A DNA stretch of 61,861 nt. Source: Actinomyces oris. GTDB taxonomy: Bacteria > Actinomycetota > Actinomycetes > Actinomycetales > Actinomycetaceae. Made by a program: the position numbers and the translations under genes. The stretch covers positions 1 through 61,861 of the forward strand of contig NZ_MSKS01000026.1 in assembly GCF_001937445.1 (NCBI RefSeq), read 5' to 3'. Numbering within the stretch: the first letter of the stretch is position 1; the number at the start of each line of letters is the position of its first letter. The notes below the pieces were generated by a model. That model saw only the letters and a program-made list of their open reading frames with translations, made no database searches and was not told the origin of the DNA. Below, one piece after another: positions 53,850-61,861 of the stretch.

Positions 53850-55709
53850 TCAGTAGTGGCTCTGGACCACCGTGTTCGTGTCGGCCCAGTTGTAGATCCA
53901 CTGCGCCTCGGAGACCGGCATGTTGACGCAGCCGTGGGAACCGGAGTACCCGAAGCTGGAGCGCCACCCCGCACCATGGAAGGCATAGCCGCTGTAGAAG
54001 TAGCTCACCCACGGGACGTCCTCGGCGACGTAGGGGGAGCCGTCGGCGTTCTCCCCCCGCATGGTCTGGGACTCGTACTGCAGGTAGACCTTGTAGGTGC
54101 CGGTCACCGTCGGGGTATCGGTGGCGCCGTCGACGATGGAGACCGGGCCGTGCACGACGGTCGCCCCCTCGTAGGCGGTCACCGTCTTGTTCGACAGGTT
54201 GAGGTCGACCCACTTCTCACCCGGGGCGGCCTGGTAGGGCAGCTTCTCCGCGCCATTGGCGATGGTGCGCTCCTTCCACTCCGCCTTGACCGTTGTGGCC
54301 TCGAAGGAGCCGGAGTAGGCCTTGTTGCTGCCCAGGGACTGTGTGATCGCGGTGGATACCGCATCGGCGTTGTTAACGGTCTTGCCGTCCTTGGCCTCTG
54401 TCGGGGTGGAGACCACCTGACCACTGGCATTGACGTTGCGCTCGCCGGTGACGGGCTTGGAGCTGGCCTCCTCGGCCTGTGTCTTGACCCACTGGGAGAC
54501 CTTCGCGGAGTCCACAGCGATGGTCGGGGCGGAGTCGGCCGAGTTGGTGACCTTGATCCACGAGGCCTTGTCCGTGTCCTCCGCCGTGTAGGAGTCCTCG
54601 CCCATGGTGATGGTGACGTCCTGGGAGACCCAGCTGTTGGCCTTGTCGGCAACCTTCTGGGCGTCGGAGTCGGAGACCTTCGGGTCGGCATTCGTGATCT
54701 TCAGCGAGATCGACGACGAGTCCAGGGACGTGGCGGCCTTCTGCGCTGCCTGAGCCAGGGCGTCGGCGTCCAGGGAGGAGCCCGTGGACGAGCTCGTGAT
54801 GGTGAAGGCGGTGCCGTCATCGCCCAGGACCACGGTGGCGTTGTGCGCCTTGGCGCGGTCCTCGGGGATCAGGGAGGTGGCGTAGCTGCTCACCTTGGTC
54901 TTGTCAGTGGTGGAGACCACCGGGACCTCGCCCTTGCCCTGGGAGACCAGGGCGCGGAGCTTCTCGCCGAGCGTGTCGCCTCGGGCCATGACGGCGTCGG
55001 CGGTGGCCTGGGCGTCCACAGTGGTTCCCAGGTCCGCCAGGGAGGCGCTGGCGGTGACGTCCCCGGAGATGTCGACCTTGGTGCTCTTGGCGCGCTCCTC
55101 AATGGCGGCCACCACCTCCTGCCGGCTCTTGCCGGAGACGTCGGTGCCGGCCACGGTCGTGCCCGGGACGGCCCGGCCGTCGTAGTGCGCGGCGTAGGCG
55201 TAGCCTCCGGCACCGACGACGCCCAGCAGGATGAGCGCGGCGGCCGCGACCCCCAGGGGCCAACGGCGACGACGCCGCGGCTCGTCCGGGGACGACGGGG
55301 ACGACTCAGCATCGGGGGACGTGAGCGCAGGGGAGAGCGCAGGGGAAACGGCCGTGCCCGGGTCGGCTGCGGCGGGATGGTCGGCGCCTGCGGTGTCCTC
55401 GGTTCCCGAGGCGTCCTCGGTGCTCGGTTGATCACTCGGCTCGCTGCCGGAACCCGGCTCTGAGGGCTCTGAGGTCATTGCCGGGACGACCGCCTCAATC
55501 TCCTCGGTGCTGCTCTGCTCCGCGCTCATACCGCTTGCGGCGGTGTTGGCGGAATGCGCGTGCGGTGCCGCGACTTTTGCAGCCGCCTGGAAGACGGACT
55601 GACGACGCACGCCTTCGGGCTGCCCGTAGGGCGTGCTGAGCACAGGGGTCTCGCTCTGTGAGGCTTCTCCCTGGTGCTGTGCACCAGTGGGGGAAGTGTT
55701 GCCGCTCAT
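53850..55709 (-). CDS. L,D-transpeptidase (YkuD) with PG-binding repeats, membrane anchored
   Basis: Cross-links peptidoglycan 3-3 or attaches proteins to the wall. In 619 residues a long acidic cytosolic tail (1-145) precedes RRRRR and a membrane helix (about 151-172). Repeated PG-binding-4-like domains follow (about 175-460), then the C-terminal YkuD domain with the catalytic SHGC at 591-594 in GSHGCVNMP and the upstream His in FHGAGW. Topology puts the catalytic part outside. It lies between ligA and gatCAB, where many actinobacteria carry a different gene. Confidence 0.9.
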   Translation of the reverse strand: MSGNTSPTGAQHQGEASQSETPVLSTPYGQPEGVRRQSVFQAAAKVAAPHAHSANTAASGMSAEQSSTEEIEAVVPAMTSEPSEPGSGSEPSDQPSTEDASGTEDTAGADHPAAADPGTAVSPALSPALTSPDAESSPSSPDEPRRRRRWPLGVAAAALILLGVVGAGGYAYAAHYDGRAVPGTTVAGTDVSGKSRQEVVAAIEERAKSTKVDISGDVTASASLADLGTTVDAQATADAVMARGDTLGEKLRALVSQGKGEVPVVSTTDKTKVSSYATSLIPEDRAKAHNATVVLGDDGTAFTITSSSTGSSLDADALAQAAQKAATSLDSSSISLKITNADPKVSDSDAQKVADKANSWVSQDVTITMGEDSYTAEDTDKASWIKVTNSADSAPTIAVDSAKVSQWVKTQAEEASSKPVTGERNVNASGQVVSTPTEAKDGKTVNNADAVSTAITQSLGSNKAYSGSFEATTVKAEWKERTIANGAEKLPYQAAPGEKWVDLNLSNKTVTAYEGATVVHGPVSIVDGATDTPTVTGTYKVYLQYESQTMRGENADGSPYVAEDVPWVSYFYSGYAFHGAGWRSSFGYSGSHGCVNMPVSEAQWIYNWADTNTVVQSHY

Positions 55710-56123
55710 GCATCCTCATCCCTCGGCCACGGGCCCCGTGTGGGGAGGAACGTGGCCGAATCCAGTGGTCCATCCGACCTCCGGTGGTCCAAGGGCCTGG
55801 ATGGAGGTCTGATCCAAGGGCTAATCCTGGTCCGACCTGCGTCGACGCGGCAGCGCCGTCGCCGGCGGGGCGGTCCTCACCCTGGTGATCACCATGACAT
55901 CCGTGAAACCACACGATGTCAATCATCTTCAGGGATGAGGCTCTGTGAGATCGCACGAATTCGGTGCCGGGTCAGTTTCGCCGGACTCCGAAGGCGCGGC
56001 GCCCACACCGCCTTCAGGGAAGAATGGTGTCGCTGAGGGCCGGACCGCCCTGGCGCTCCTGCTTCGACGTGATGTCGACGTGATGCGGCCGCAGACCGGC
56101 TCAGCCCGGCTAGACTCCACACC
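55710..56123. promoter_or_regulatory. Divergent ldt/gatCAB control region
   Basis: A 414-bp region with no gene. TTGACA (55917-55922) and TGTCAT (55894-55899) spaced 17 bp form a good leftward promoter for the L,D-transpeptidase gene, giving a leader of about 178 nt. TAGACT (56111-56116) 7 nt before gatC ATG serves the rightward operon. Confidence 0.55.
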
Positions 56124-56429
56124 ATGTCTGCTATTTCCACTGATGAGGTCGCACGGGTTGCGGCGCTGGCTCGGGTCGCCCTGAGCGATGAGGAGGTGAC
56201 GCGCCTGGCCGGAGAGCTGGACGCGGTCGCCTCCTCCTTCGCCCGAGTCACGAGCGTGGTCACGCCCGACCTGCCGGCGACCTCCCACCCCGTGCCCCTG
56301 ACCAACGTGCTGCGTGAGGACGTTGCCGGCCCCACGCTCGACGTCGACGAGCTCCTGGCCGGTGCGCCGGCCTGCGAGGACTCCATGTTCCTCGTTCCTC
56401 AGATCCTGGGGGAGGACTCCGCCTCATGA
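56124..56429 (+). CDS. gatC: Asp/Glu-tRNA amidotransferase subunit C (GatC)
   Basis: The 101-residue linker subunit that wraps GatA and GatB. The start [22 protein letters not shown] is the family signature, and [20 protein letters not shown] is the C-terminal motif. ATG 56124 has TAGACT 7 nt upstream and no ribosome site, so the gatCAB mRNA is probably leaderless. It overlaps gatA as ATGA. Confidence 0.95.
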   Translation: MSAISTDEVARVAALARVALSDEEVTRLAGELDAVASSFARVTSVVTPDLPATSHPVPLTNVLREDVAGPTLDVDELLAGAPACEDSMFLVPQILGEDSAS

Positions 56430-57967
56430 GCGCTCACAGCACCAACGCCCTGGCCGGCCTCATCAGGAGCAGCGCCGCCGAGCAGGCCGCGGCCCTGGCG
56501 GCGGGGGAGGTCTCTTCTCACGAGCTCACCCAGGCCCATCTTGACCGCATCGCCGCTGTCGACGGCGCCGTGGGGGCCTTCCTCAACGTCGATGCCGAGT
56601 GCGCCCTGAGCCAGGCCGACGCAGCTGACGCCGCCCGCAAGGAGGGCCAGACGACCAGCGAGCTGACCGGTGTGCCGGTGGCCGTCAAGGACCTCATCGT
56701 CACCCGTGGCCAGGTCACGACCGCCGCCTCACGGATGCTCGAGGGGTGGGTACCGCCCTATGACGCCACCCTTGTGCGTAACCTGCGCGCCGCCCGCACC
56801 CCGATCCTGGGCAAGACCAATCTCGACGAGTTCGCCATGGGCGGCTCCACCGAGCACTCGGCCTTCGGCCGCACCGCCAACCCCTGGGACCTGGGCCGCA
56901 TCCCCGGAGGATCCTCGGGTGGCTCGGCCGCCGCCGTCGGCGCCTACGAGGCTCCCGTGGCCGTGGGCACCGACACCGGAGGCTCGATCCGCCAGCCTGC
57001 GGCCGTCACCGGCACGGTCGGCGTCAAGCCGACCTACGGCACGGTCTCGCGCTTCGGCGTCATCGCCATGGCCTCCTCCCTCGACACGCCCGGCCCCATG
57101 GCTCGCACGGTGCTGGACACCGCTCTGCTGCACGACGTCATCGCCTCCCACGACCCGCTGGACTCGACGTCCTTGCCGGACGCGCCGCGCGGCATGGCCG
57201 CCGTGGTCCGGGCCGCGCAGGAGGGACGGGACCTGACGGGACTGCGGGTCGGTGTCATCTCCGAGCTCGACGGCGGAGAGGGCTACCACGACGGCGTCGT
57301 GGTCTCCTTTCACGCCGCCCTGGATCTGCTCGAGGCGGCCGGAGCGCAGGTGGAGACCGTCTCCCTGCCGCACCTGGAGTACGCCCTGGACGCCTACTAC
57401 CTCATCATGCCCGCCGAGGCCTCCTCCAACCTGGCCCGCTACGACGGGATGCGCTACGGCCTGCGCGTCGAGCCGACGTCGGGACCCGTCACCGCCGAGA
57501 CCGTCATGGCGGCCACCCGAGGGGCGGGCTTCGGCGACGAGGTCAAGCGCCGCATCATCCTGGGCACCCACGTGCTGTCGGCCGGCTACTACGACGCCTA
57601 CTACGGCTCGGCCCAGAAGGTGCGCACTCTCGTGCAGCGCGACTTCGCCGCCGCCTGGGACAAGGCGGACATCCTTGTCTCGCCCACCGCTCCGGTGACG
57701 GCCTACCGCTTCGGTGAGAAGGACGACCCGCTGGCGATGTACAAGCTGGACGTGACCACGATCCCGGCCAACCTCGCAGGGGTGCCCGGTATGAGCCTGC
57801 CCTCGGGCCTGAGCGATGACGGGCTTCCGGTGGGCTTCCAGATACTGGCGCCGCAGAGGGCCGATGACCGCCTGTACCGCGTGGGCGCTGTCTTGGAGGC
57901 CGCGCTGGAGGAGACATGGGGGGCGCCGCTGCTGTCGCGTGCGCCCGAGCTGGAGGAGACACGATGA
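56426..57967 (+). CDS. gatA: Asp/Glu-tRNA amidotransferase subunit A (GatA)
   Basis: The glutaminase/amidase subunit that supplies ammonia for converting Glu-tRNAGln or Asp-tRNAAsn. In 513 residues the Ser-cisSer-Lys triad is complete: K88 in AVKDL, the cis serine in [11 protein letters not shown] (about S163/S164), and nucleophile S187 in [10 protein letters not shown]. It overlaps gatC and gatB (ATGA both sides). The organism therefore uses indirect tRNA amidation for at least one of Gln and Asn. Confidence 0.96.
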   Translation: MSAHSTNALAGLIRSSAAEQAAALAAGEVSSHELTQAHLDRIAAVDGAVGAFLNVDAECALSQADAADAARKEGQTTSELTGVPVAVKDLIVTRGQVTTAASRMLEGWVPPYDATLVRNLRAARTPILGKTNLDEFAMGGSTEHSAFGRTANPWDLGRIPGGSSGGSAAAVGAYEAPVAVGTDTGGSIRQPAAVTGTVGVKPTYGTVSRFGVIAMASSLDTPGPMARTVLDTALLHDVIASHDPLDSTSLPDAPRGMAAVVRAAQEGRDLTGLRVGVISELDGGEGYHDGVVVSFHAALDLLEAAGAQVETVSLPHLEYALDAYYLIMPAEASSNLARYDGMRYGLRVEPTSGPVTAETVMAATRGAGFGDEVKRRIILGTHVLSAGYYDAYYGSAQKVRTLVQRDFAAAWDKADILVSPTAPVTAYRFGEKDDPLAMYKLDVTTIPANLAGVPGMSLPSGLSDDGLPVGFQILAPQRADDRLYRVGAVLEAALEETWGAPLLSRAPELEETR

Positions 57968-59460
57968 GTGACACGCTGATGGACTTCGACGAGGCCGTTC
58001 GTCGCTACGACCCGGTCCTGGGACTCGAGGTGCACGTCGAGCTGGGGACCGCCACCAAGATGTTCGACGCCGCCCCCAACGTCTTCGGCGCTCAGCCCAA
58101 CACGATGGTGACCCCCACGTCGGTGGGGCTTCCCGGTGCGCTGCCGGTGGTCAATGCCCGCGGTGTGGAGTACGCCATCCGCATCGGCCTGGCCCTGGGC
58201 TGCGAGATCGCGCAGTCCTGCCGCTTTGCCCGGAAGAACTACTTCTACCCGGACCTGGCCAAGGACTTCCAGACCTCCCAGTCCGATGAGCCCATCGCCT
58301 ACGACGGCGCCCTGGAGATCGAGATGGAGGACGGCTCCTTCTTCACCATCCCGATCGAGCGGGCCCACATGGAGGAGGACGCCGGTAAGAACACCCACAT
58401 CGGGGGTGCCGACGGCCGCATCGAGGGCGCCAGCCACTCCCTGGTGGACTACAACCGCGCCGGCGTGCCGCTGGTGGAGATCGTCACCCGCCCCATCGAG
58501 GGCGCCGGCGCCAGGGCGCCTCAGGTCGCCGCCGCCTACGTGCGCACCCTGCGCGACATCTTCCGGGCCCTGGGGGTCTCCGAGGCGCGCATGGAGCGCG
58601 GCAACGTGCGCGCCGACGTCAACGTCTCCCTGCGCGAGTCGCCCGATGCGCCGCTGGGCACCCGCACCGAGACCAAGAACGTCAACACCTTCCGTGGGAT
58701 CGAGCAGGTCGTCCGCTACGAGATCCAGCGTCAGGCCGCGATCCTGGCCGCCGGGGGGGAGGTGCTTCAGGAGACCCGTCACGGCCAGGCCGACGGCACC
58801 ACTCGCGCCGGTCGCGTCAAGTCCGACGCCGACGACTACCGCTACTTCCCCGAGCCGGACCTCGTGCCGGTGGCGCCCAGCCGCGAATGGGTCGAGGAGA
58901 TCCGTGCGGGGCTGCCCGAGATGCCTGCGGCCAAGCGCCGTCGCCTCAAGGCCGAGTGGGCTCTGAGCGACACCGAGATGCGCGACGTCGTCAACGCTGG
59001 GACGCTCGATCTCATCGAGGCCACCGCGGCAGCAGGAATCACCGGTCAGGCCGCCCGCAAGTGGTGGATGGGTGAGCTCTCCCGCAGGGCCAAGGAGCAG
59101 GAGACCGCGCTGGAGGACATGGCCGTCACGCCCGAGCAGATCGCCGAGCTGCAAGGGCTGGTGGACTGCGGGCGCCTGACCGACAAGCTCGCCCGCCAGG
59201 TTCTCGAAGGGGTCCTGGCCGGAGAGGGTGATCCTGAGGCCGTGGCCGCCGCTCGCGGGCTCGAGGTCGTCTCCGACGACTCCGCGCTGCTGGCCGCCGT
59301 GGACGAGGCCCTGGCCGCCAACCCGGACGTGGCCGACAAGATCCGCGGCGGTAAGGTCCAGGCGGCCGGCGCCATCGTCGGAGCCGTCATGAAGGCGACC
59401 CGCGGCCAGGCCGACGCCAAGCGGGTGCGTGAGCTCGTCATGGAGCGCGTGCAGGGCTGA
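57964..59460 (+). CDS. gatB: Asp/Glu-tRNA amidotransferase subunit B (GatB)
   Basis: The tRNA-binding kinase subunit that activates the misacylated amino acid. The 498 residues start with [19 protein letters not shown], carry the GatB signature [19 protein letters not shown]..., and end with the C-terminal YqeY-like helical domain ([21 protein letters not shown]). ATG 57964 overlaps the gatA stop. A long terminator hairpin follows the gene. Confidence 0.96.
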   Translation: MSDTLMDFDEAVRRYDPVLGLEVHVELGTATKMFDAAPNVFGAQPNTMVTPTSVGLPGALPVVNARGVEYAIRIGLALGCEIAQSCRFARKNYFYPDLAKDFQTSQSDEPIAYDGALEIEMEDGSFFTIPIERAHMEEDAGKNTHIGGADGRIEGASHSLVDYNRAGVPLVEIVTRPIEGAGARAPQVAAAYVRTLRDIFRALGVSEARMERGNVRADVNVSLRESPDAPLGTRTETKNVNTFRGIEQVVRYEIQRQAAILAAGGEVLQETRHGQADGTTRAGRVKSDADDYRYFPEPDLVPVAPSREWVEEIRAGLPEMPAAKRRRLKAEWALSDTEMRDVVNAGTLDLIEATAAAGITGQAARKWWMGELSRRAKEQETALEDMAVTPEQIAELQGLVDCGRLTDKLARQVLEGVLAGEGDPEAVAAARGLEVVSDDSALLAAVDEALAANPDVADKIRGGKVQAAGAIVGAVMKATRGQADAKRVRELVMERVQG

Positions 59461-59532
59461 GGCGAGTCTTCTCGCCACTGGGCTGCTGAATAATCCCCCG
59501 CGCGTTGTCCTCCCGTATCGAGGGCGGCTCGG

Positions 59533-59586
59533 AACGGTCCGGCCCGTCACCGCTGTACCTAGCCAGTGGTGACGGGCCGGACCGTT
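59533..59586 (+). terminator. Long hairpin terminator after gatCAB
   Basis: Perfect 18-bp stem AACGGTCCGGCCCGTCAC with an 18-nt loop, followed by a short TGTTG, in the 328-bp gap after gatB. The rest of that gap holds TAGGCT (59739-59744), the likely -10 for the malic enzyme with a leader of about 38 nt. Confidence 0.85.
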
Positions 59587-59788
59587 TGTTGCCGGCAGCC
59601 GCCCGGAGCCTCCTTGGCGGCTCACGTCGGTGATGGTGGGCTTGCGCACAGGGTGAGATTGCTTGCGAAAGCCGCCGCGAATCTCAGTATCTGATCACAA
59701 CGGGACCGTTATCCGAGTGGCTGGCGGCCGGTGGGGGTTAGGCTCAGAGCACTTGTCTCAAGTCCCGCCTGCCCCACGAGGAGTGCCC

Positions 59789-61177
59789 ATGGTTCAGCCC
59801 AGTCCCAGTTACACCGTCGCCCTGTATCTCGAGGTGCCCGCCTCCCAGAAGGCGGTGGCCCGCCTGGTCGACACCGCCACTGCGACTGGCGCCATCGTCA
59901 CTGGTGTCGATGTGGCCGACGCCGATGGTGACAAGCTCACCGTCAACCTGACCGCCGACACCCGCGACTCCAAGCACCGCAACGAGCTGGTCGCCAAGCT
60001 GGAGGAGATCGACGGCGTCGTCGTCCGCAATGTCGGTGACTCGACCTTCCTGACTCACGTCGGGGGCAAGATCGAGGTGACCGGCAAGTACCCGATCCAC
60101 AACCGTCGCGACCTGGCCCGCGTCTACACCCCCGGTGTGGCCCGCGTCTGCAAGGCCATCTACGACCACCCCGAGCGCGCTCGGATGCTCACCATCAAGA
60201 AGAACACCGTCGCCGTCGTCACCGATGGGACCGCGGTCCTGGGCCTGGGGGACATCGGACCGTCGGCCGCCATGCCTGTCATGGAGGGCAAGGCCGTCCT
60301 GTTCAAGCAGTTCGGCAACGTGGACGCCTGGCCGGTGGCTCTGGACACGAAGGATCCTGAGGAGATCATCTCCATCGTCAAGGCCATTGCCCCGGCTTAC
60401 GGGGGCATCAACCTGGAGGACATCGCGGCCCCCAAGTGCTTCGACATCGAGGCCCGTTTGCGCGAGGAGCTCGATATCCCCGTCTTCCACGACGACCAGC
60501 ACGGCACCGCCATCGTGACCCTGGCGGCCCTCATCAACGCTCTGAAGATCGTGGGCAAGAAGATCGAGGACGTGCGCATCGTCCTGTCCGGTGTCGGCGC
60601 GGCTGGCAGCGCCATTGCCAAGCTGCTCATGGCGCACGGAGCCACGGACATCGTCGGTTACGGACGCAGTGGGGCTCTGTCCTCGGCGAACACTGAGGGA
60701 ATGAACGAGCACCGCAAGTGGCTGGCGGAGAACACCAACCCGCGTCAGGTGACCGGTTCCCTCAAGGAGGGCCTCAAGGGGGCTGACGTCTTCATCGGTG
60801 TCTCCTCGGGCAACCTGCTCGAGCCCGAGGATCTGGAGGTCATGAACGACGGCGCCATCGTCTTCGCCATGGCCAACCCGATCCCGGAGGTCGACCCGAT
60901 CCGTGCCGCCGACTACGCCGCCGTGGTGGCGACCGGGCGCTCGGACTTCCCCAACCAGATCAACAATGTGCTGGCCTTCCCCGGCCTCTTCCGCGGCCTG
61001 CTGGACACCGGCATCACCGACATCTCCACCGAGCTGCTTCGGGCCGCCTCCACCGGTATCGCCTCGGTGATCGCCGACGACGAGATCAGTCCCGTGTACA
61101 TCATCCCCGGTGCCTTCGACACTCGGGTCGCCGACGCCGTGGCCAAGGCGGTCCGCAAGTTCGCTGAGGCGGAGTGA
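59789..61177 (+). CDS. NAD(P)-dependent malic enzyme with N-terminal ACT domain
   Basis: Oxidatively decarboxylates malate to pyruvate. In 462 residues about 8-85 form an ACT-like regulatory domain, as in the short bacterial MaeA-like enzymes. The catalytic tyrosine is Y113 in RVYTPGVA, the catalytic lysine is near K168 in MEGKAV, metal ligands lie in [14 protein letters not shown] (E210, D211) and FHDDQHGT (D235), and the nucleotide site is SGVGAAGSA (267-275). GAGGAG lies 6 nt before ATG 59789; the frame upstream precedes the promoter. Cofactor (NAD or NADP) is not decided. Confidence 0.92.
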   Translation: MVQPSPSYTVALYLEVPASQKAVARLVDTATATGAIVTGVDVADADGDKLTVNLTADTRDSKHRNELVAKLEEIDGVVVRNVGDSTFLTHVGGKIEVTGKYPIHNRRDLARVYTPGVARVCKAIYDHPERARMLTIKKNTVAVVTDGTAVLGLGDIGPSAAMPVMEGKAVLFKQFGNVDAWPVALDTKDPEEIISIVKAIAPAYGGINLEDIAAPKCFDIEARLREELDIPVFHDDQHGTAIVTLAALINALKIVGKKIEDVRIVLSGVGAAGSAIAKLLMAHGATDIVGYGRSGALSSANTEGMNEHRKWLAENTNPRQVTGSLKEGLKGADVFIGVSSGNLLEPEDLEVMNDGAIVFAMANPIPEVDPIRAADYAAVVATGRSDFPNQINNVLAFPGLFRGLLDTGITDISTELLRAASTGIASVIADDEISPVYIIPGAFDTRVADAVAKAVRKFAEAE

Positions 61178-61200
61178 GGGCTGTTACGTTCCATATGACG

Positions 61201-61246
61201 CGGCAAGGGGCGTGAGACACCTGCGGGTGTCTCACGCCCCTTGCCG
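61201..61246 (+). terminator. Strong hairpin terminator after malic enzyme
   Basis: Perfect 21-bp stem (CGGCAAGGGGCGTGAGACAC and one more pair) with a 4-nt TGCG loop, 24 bp after the stop. Confidence 0.9.
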
Positions 61247-61298
61247 TGCTCAGTACATGGCCTGAGCTCGCTCGTCAGTCAAGACGGCGTCGGCGGCA

Positions 61299-61610
61299 TC
61301 AGCGCAGCCAGGAGTCGCCGACCAGACGAGACCACCAGGTGCCCAGCCCCAGGGTGCCGCCGGCCCGCGTCAGCGCGAACACAATGGTGGACAGGGTCAG
61401 AACCCAGTGGAGATCGACCAGGGGGTTGGTCGCGGCGTTCTCAGTGCCTCCGGTTCCGATGGGCCACATGGCCAGATACAACGAGACCATGAGTGCTTGC
61501 GTCGGGCTGGTCGGTGGACACTGACGGACGGCGGGGTGCTGCTGCCGCACATGCGGGCGGTTACCGAAAGTGTTGGGATGCCGCCGAAAAGTAGGTGTGT
61601 CCTGGATCAT
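61299..61610 (-). pseudogene. Probable C-terminal fragment of a DoxX-like membrane protein
   Basis: A 103-residue open frame whose last 65 residues resemble the end of DoxX-family proteins: a hydrophobic stretch (MVSLYLAMWPIG), then ATNPLVDLHWVLTLSTIVFAL and GGTLGLGTWW. The N-terminal half of the usual four-helix protein is missing and replaced by an unrelated basic stretch, and the ATG at 61610 has GGGAGG only 2 nt upstream. It looks like a decayed remnant beside the rRNA operon rather than a complete gene. The DoxX assignment is by pattern only. Confidence 0.5.
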
Positions 61611-61755
61611 GGCCTCCCGGTTTGACGTCCGTGGGGTGGACCTGCCTAAAGTACAGCCCGCTGCTGAACGGGCCGGGCCTGGCTCAAGGCCTTCCGGTAG
61701 CGGATCTGCTACGGCGGGACGTCGGTCGGTGTGACCGAGAGCAATGCTCATGAGG

Positions 61756-61861
61756 TTGACGCTGAACCGGCAAATGTTCTAAAGTAGCGGAGTTGCTCGC
61801 CTGAGCGACGTTAAGTCGGAAGACTTAATCGAGCCCCGGCTGGGTGTGTTGTTTGAGAACT
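61756..61861 (+). promoter_or_regulatory. rRNA operon promoter and start of the 16S leader
   Basis: TTGACG (61756-61761) and TAAAGT (61780-61785) spaced 18 bp form a strong promoter. The leader has a short hairpin TTAAGTC-GGAA-GACTTAA (61811-61828) and ends at the window edge with TGTTGTTTGAGAACT, the box found in actinobacterial pre-16S leaders. A 16S rRNA gene should begin beyond the right edge. Confidence 0.85.

Noticed and set aside
55919-56386. Minus-strand frame overlapping gatC
   Set aside because: It is Ser/Arg-rich and antisense to gatC, whose conserved motifs and leaderless promoter are clear.

Overview
This window is high-GC chromosomal DNA from an actinobacterium, most likely Actinomyces or a close relative. 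Lineage markers include a WhiB1-type four-cysteine protein, a PdtaS-like HisKA_2 kinase, DUF3117, DUF2505, a LAXTG-type sorting signal and a 16S rRNA leader box at the right edge. The genus call is inference; the phylum call is firm. I see no prophage, insertion sequence, CRISPR array or tRNA gene.

Left part (1-24,000) is mostly core genome. It has deoC, a four-gene zinc/manganese ABC transporter operon behind a palindromic operator, a phosphohexomutase, a LOG-family protein, DUF3117 and an O-methyltransferase. Next come tatB, mrp, DUF1003, a PRC-barrel/MgtE_N/CBS protein, a stress protein, a TIM-barrel isomerase, an ArsR-CDF metal efflux pair, aminopeptidase P, a Gfo/Idh/MocA oxidoreductase, a PHP phosphoesterase, MarC, a DEAD-box helicase and a ferritin-like protein. 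Gene order resembles the mycobacterial Rv1205-Rv1234 region, but the sigE-rseA-htrA genes usually found between the methyltransferase and tatB are absent.

Middle part (24,000-45,400) is more accessory. It holds a LAXTG surface protein followed by an RCC1-like membrane protein, CsbD, and an NCS1 permease coupled to a purine-nucleoside-phosphorylase-like enzyme with altered base-pocket residues. Then come a TetR/SnoaL pair with twin operators, fumC, a tannase-like lipoprotein, and two paralogous DeoR regulators. Each DeoR gene diverges from a different cargo gene (a VOC protein and a 58-residue protein), and their operator spacing is identical. An MDR oxidoreductase, an OpuC-type osmoprotectant operon, an NADP oxidoreductase with an HxlR regulator, an EcsC-thyA-folA operon, OsmC and DUF2505 follow.

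Right part (45,500-61,861) returns to core functions: pdtaS and whiB1 (convergent), a large FHA-FtsK/EccC-like ATPase without visible type VII partners, ligA, an L,D-transpeptidase, gatCAB and malic enzyme. A DoxX-like gene fragment and a strong rRNA promoter with the start of an rRNA leader end the window.

A feature running through the window is leaderless expression. At least twelve genes show a TANNNT -10 hexamer ending 6-7 nt before the start codon, usually with no Shine-Dalgarno, and this decided several start choices. Clear hairpin terminators mark many gene ends.
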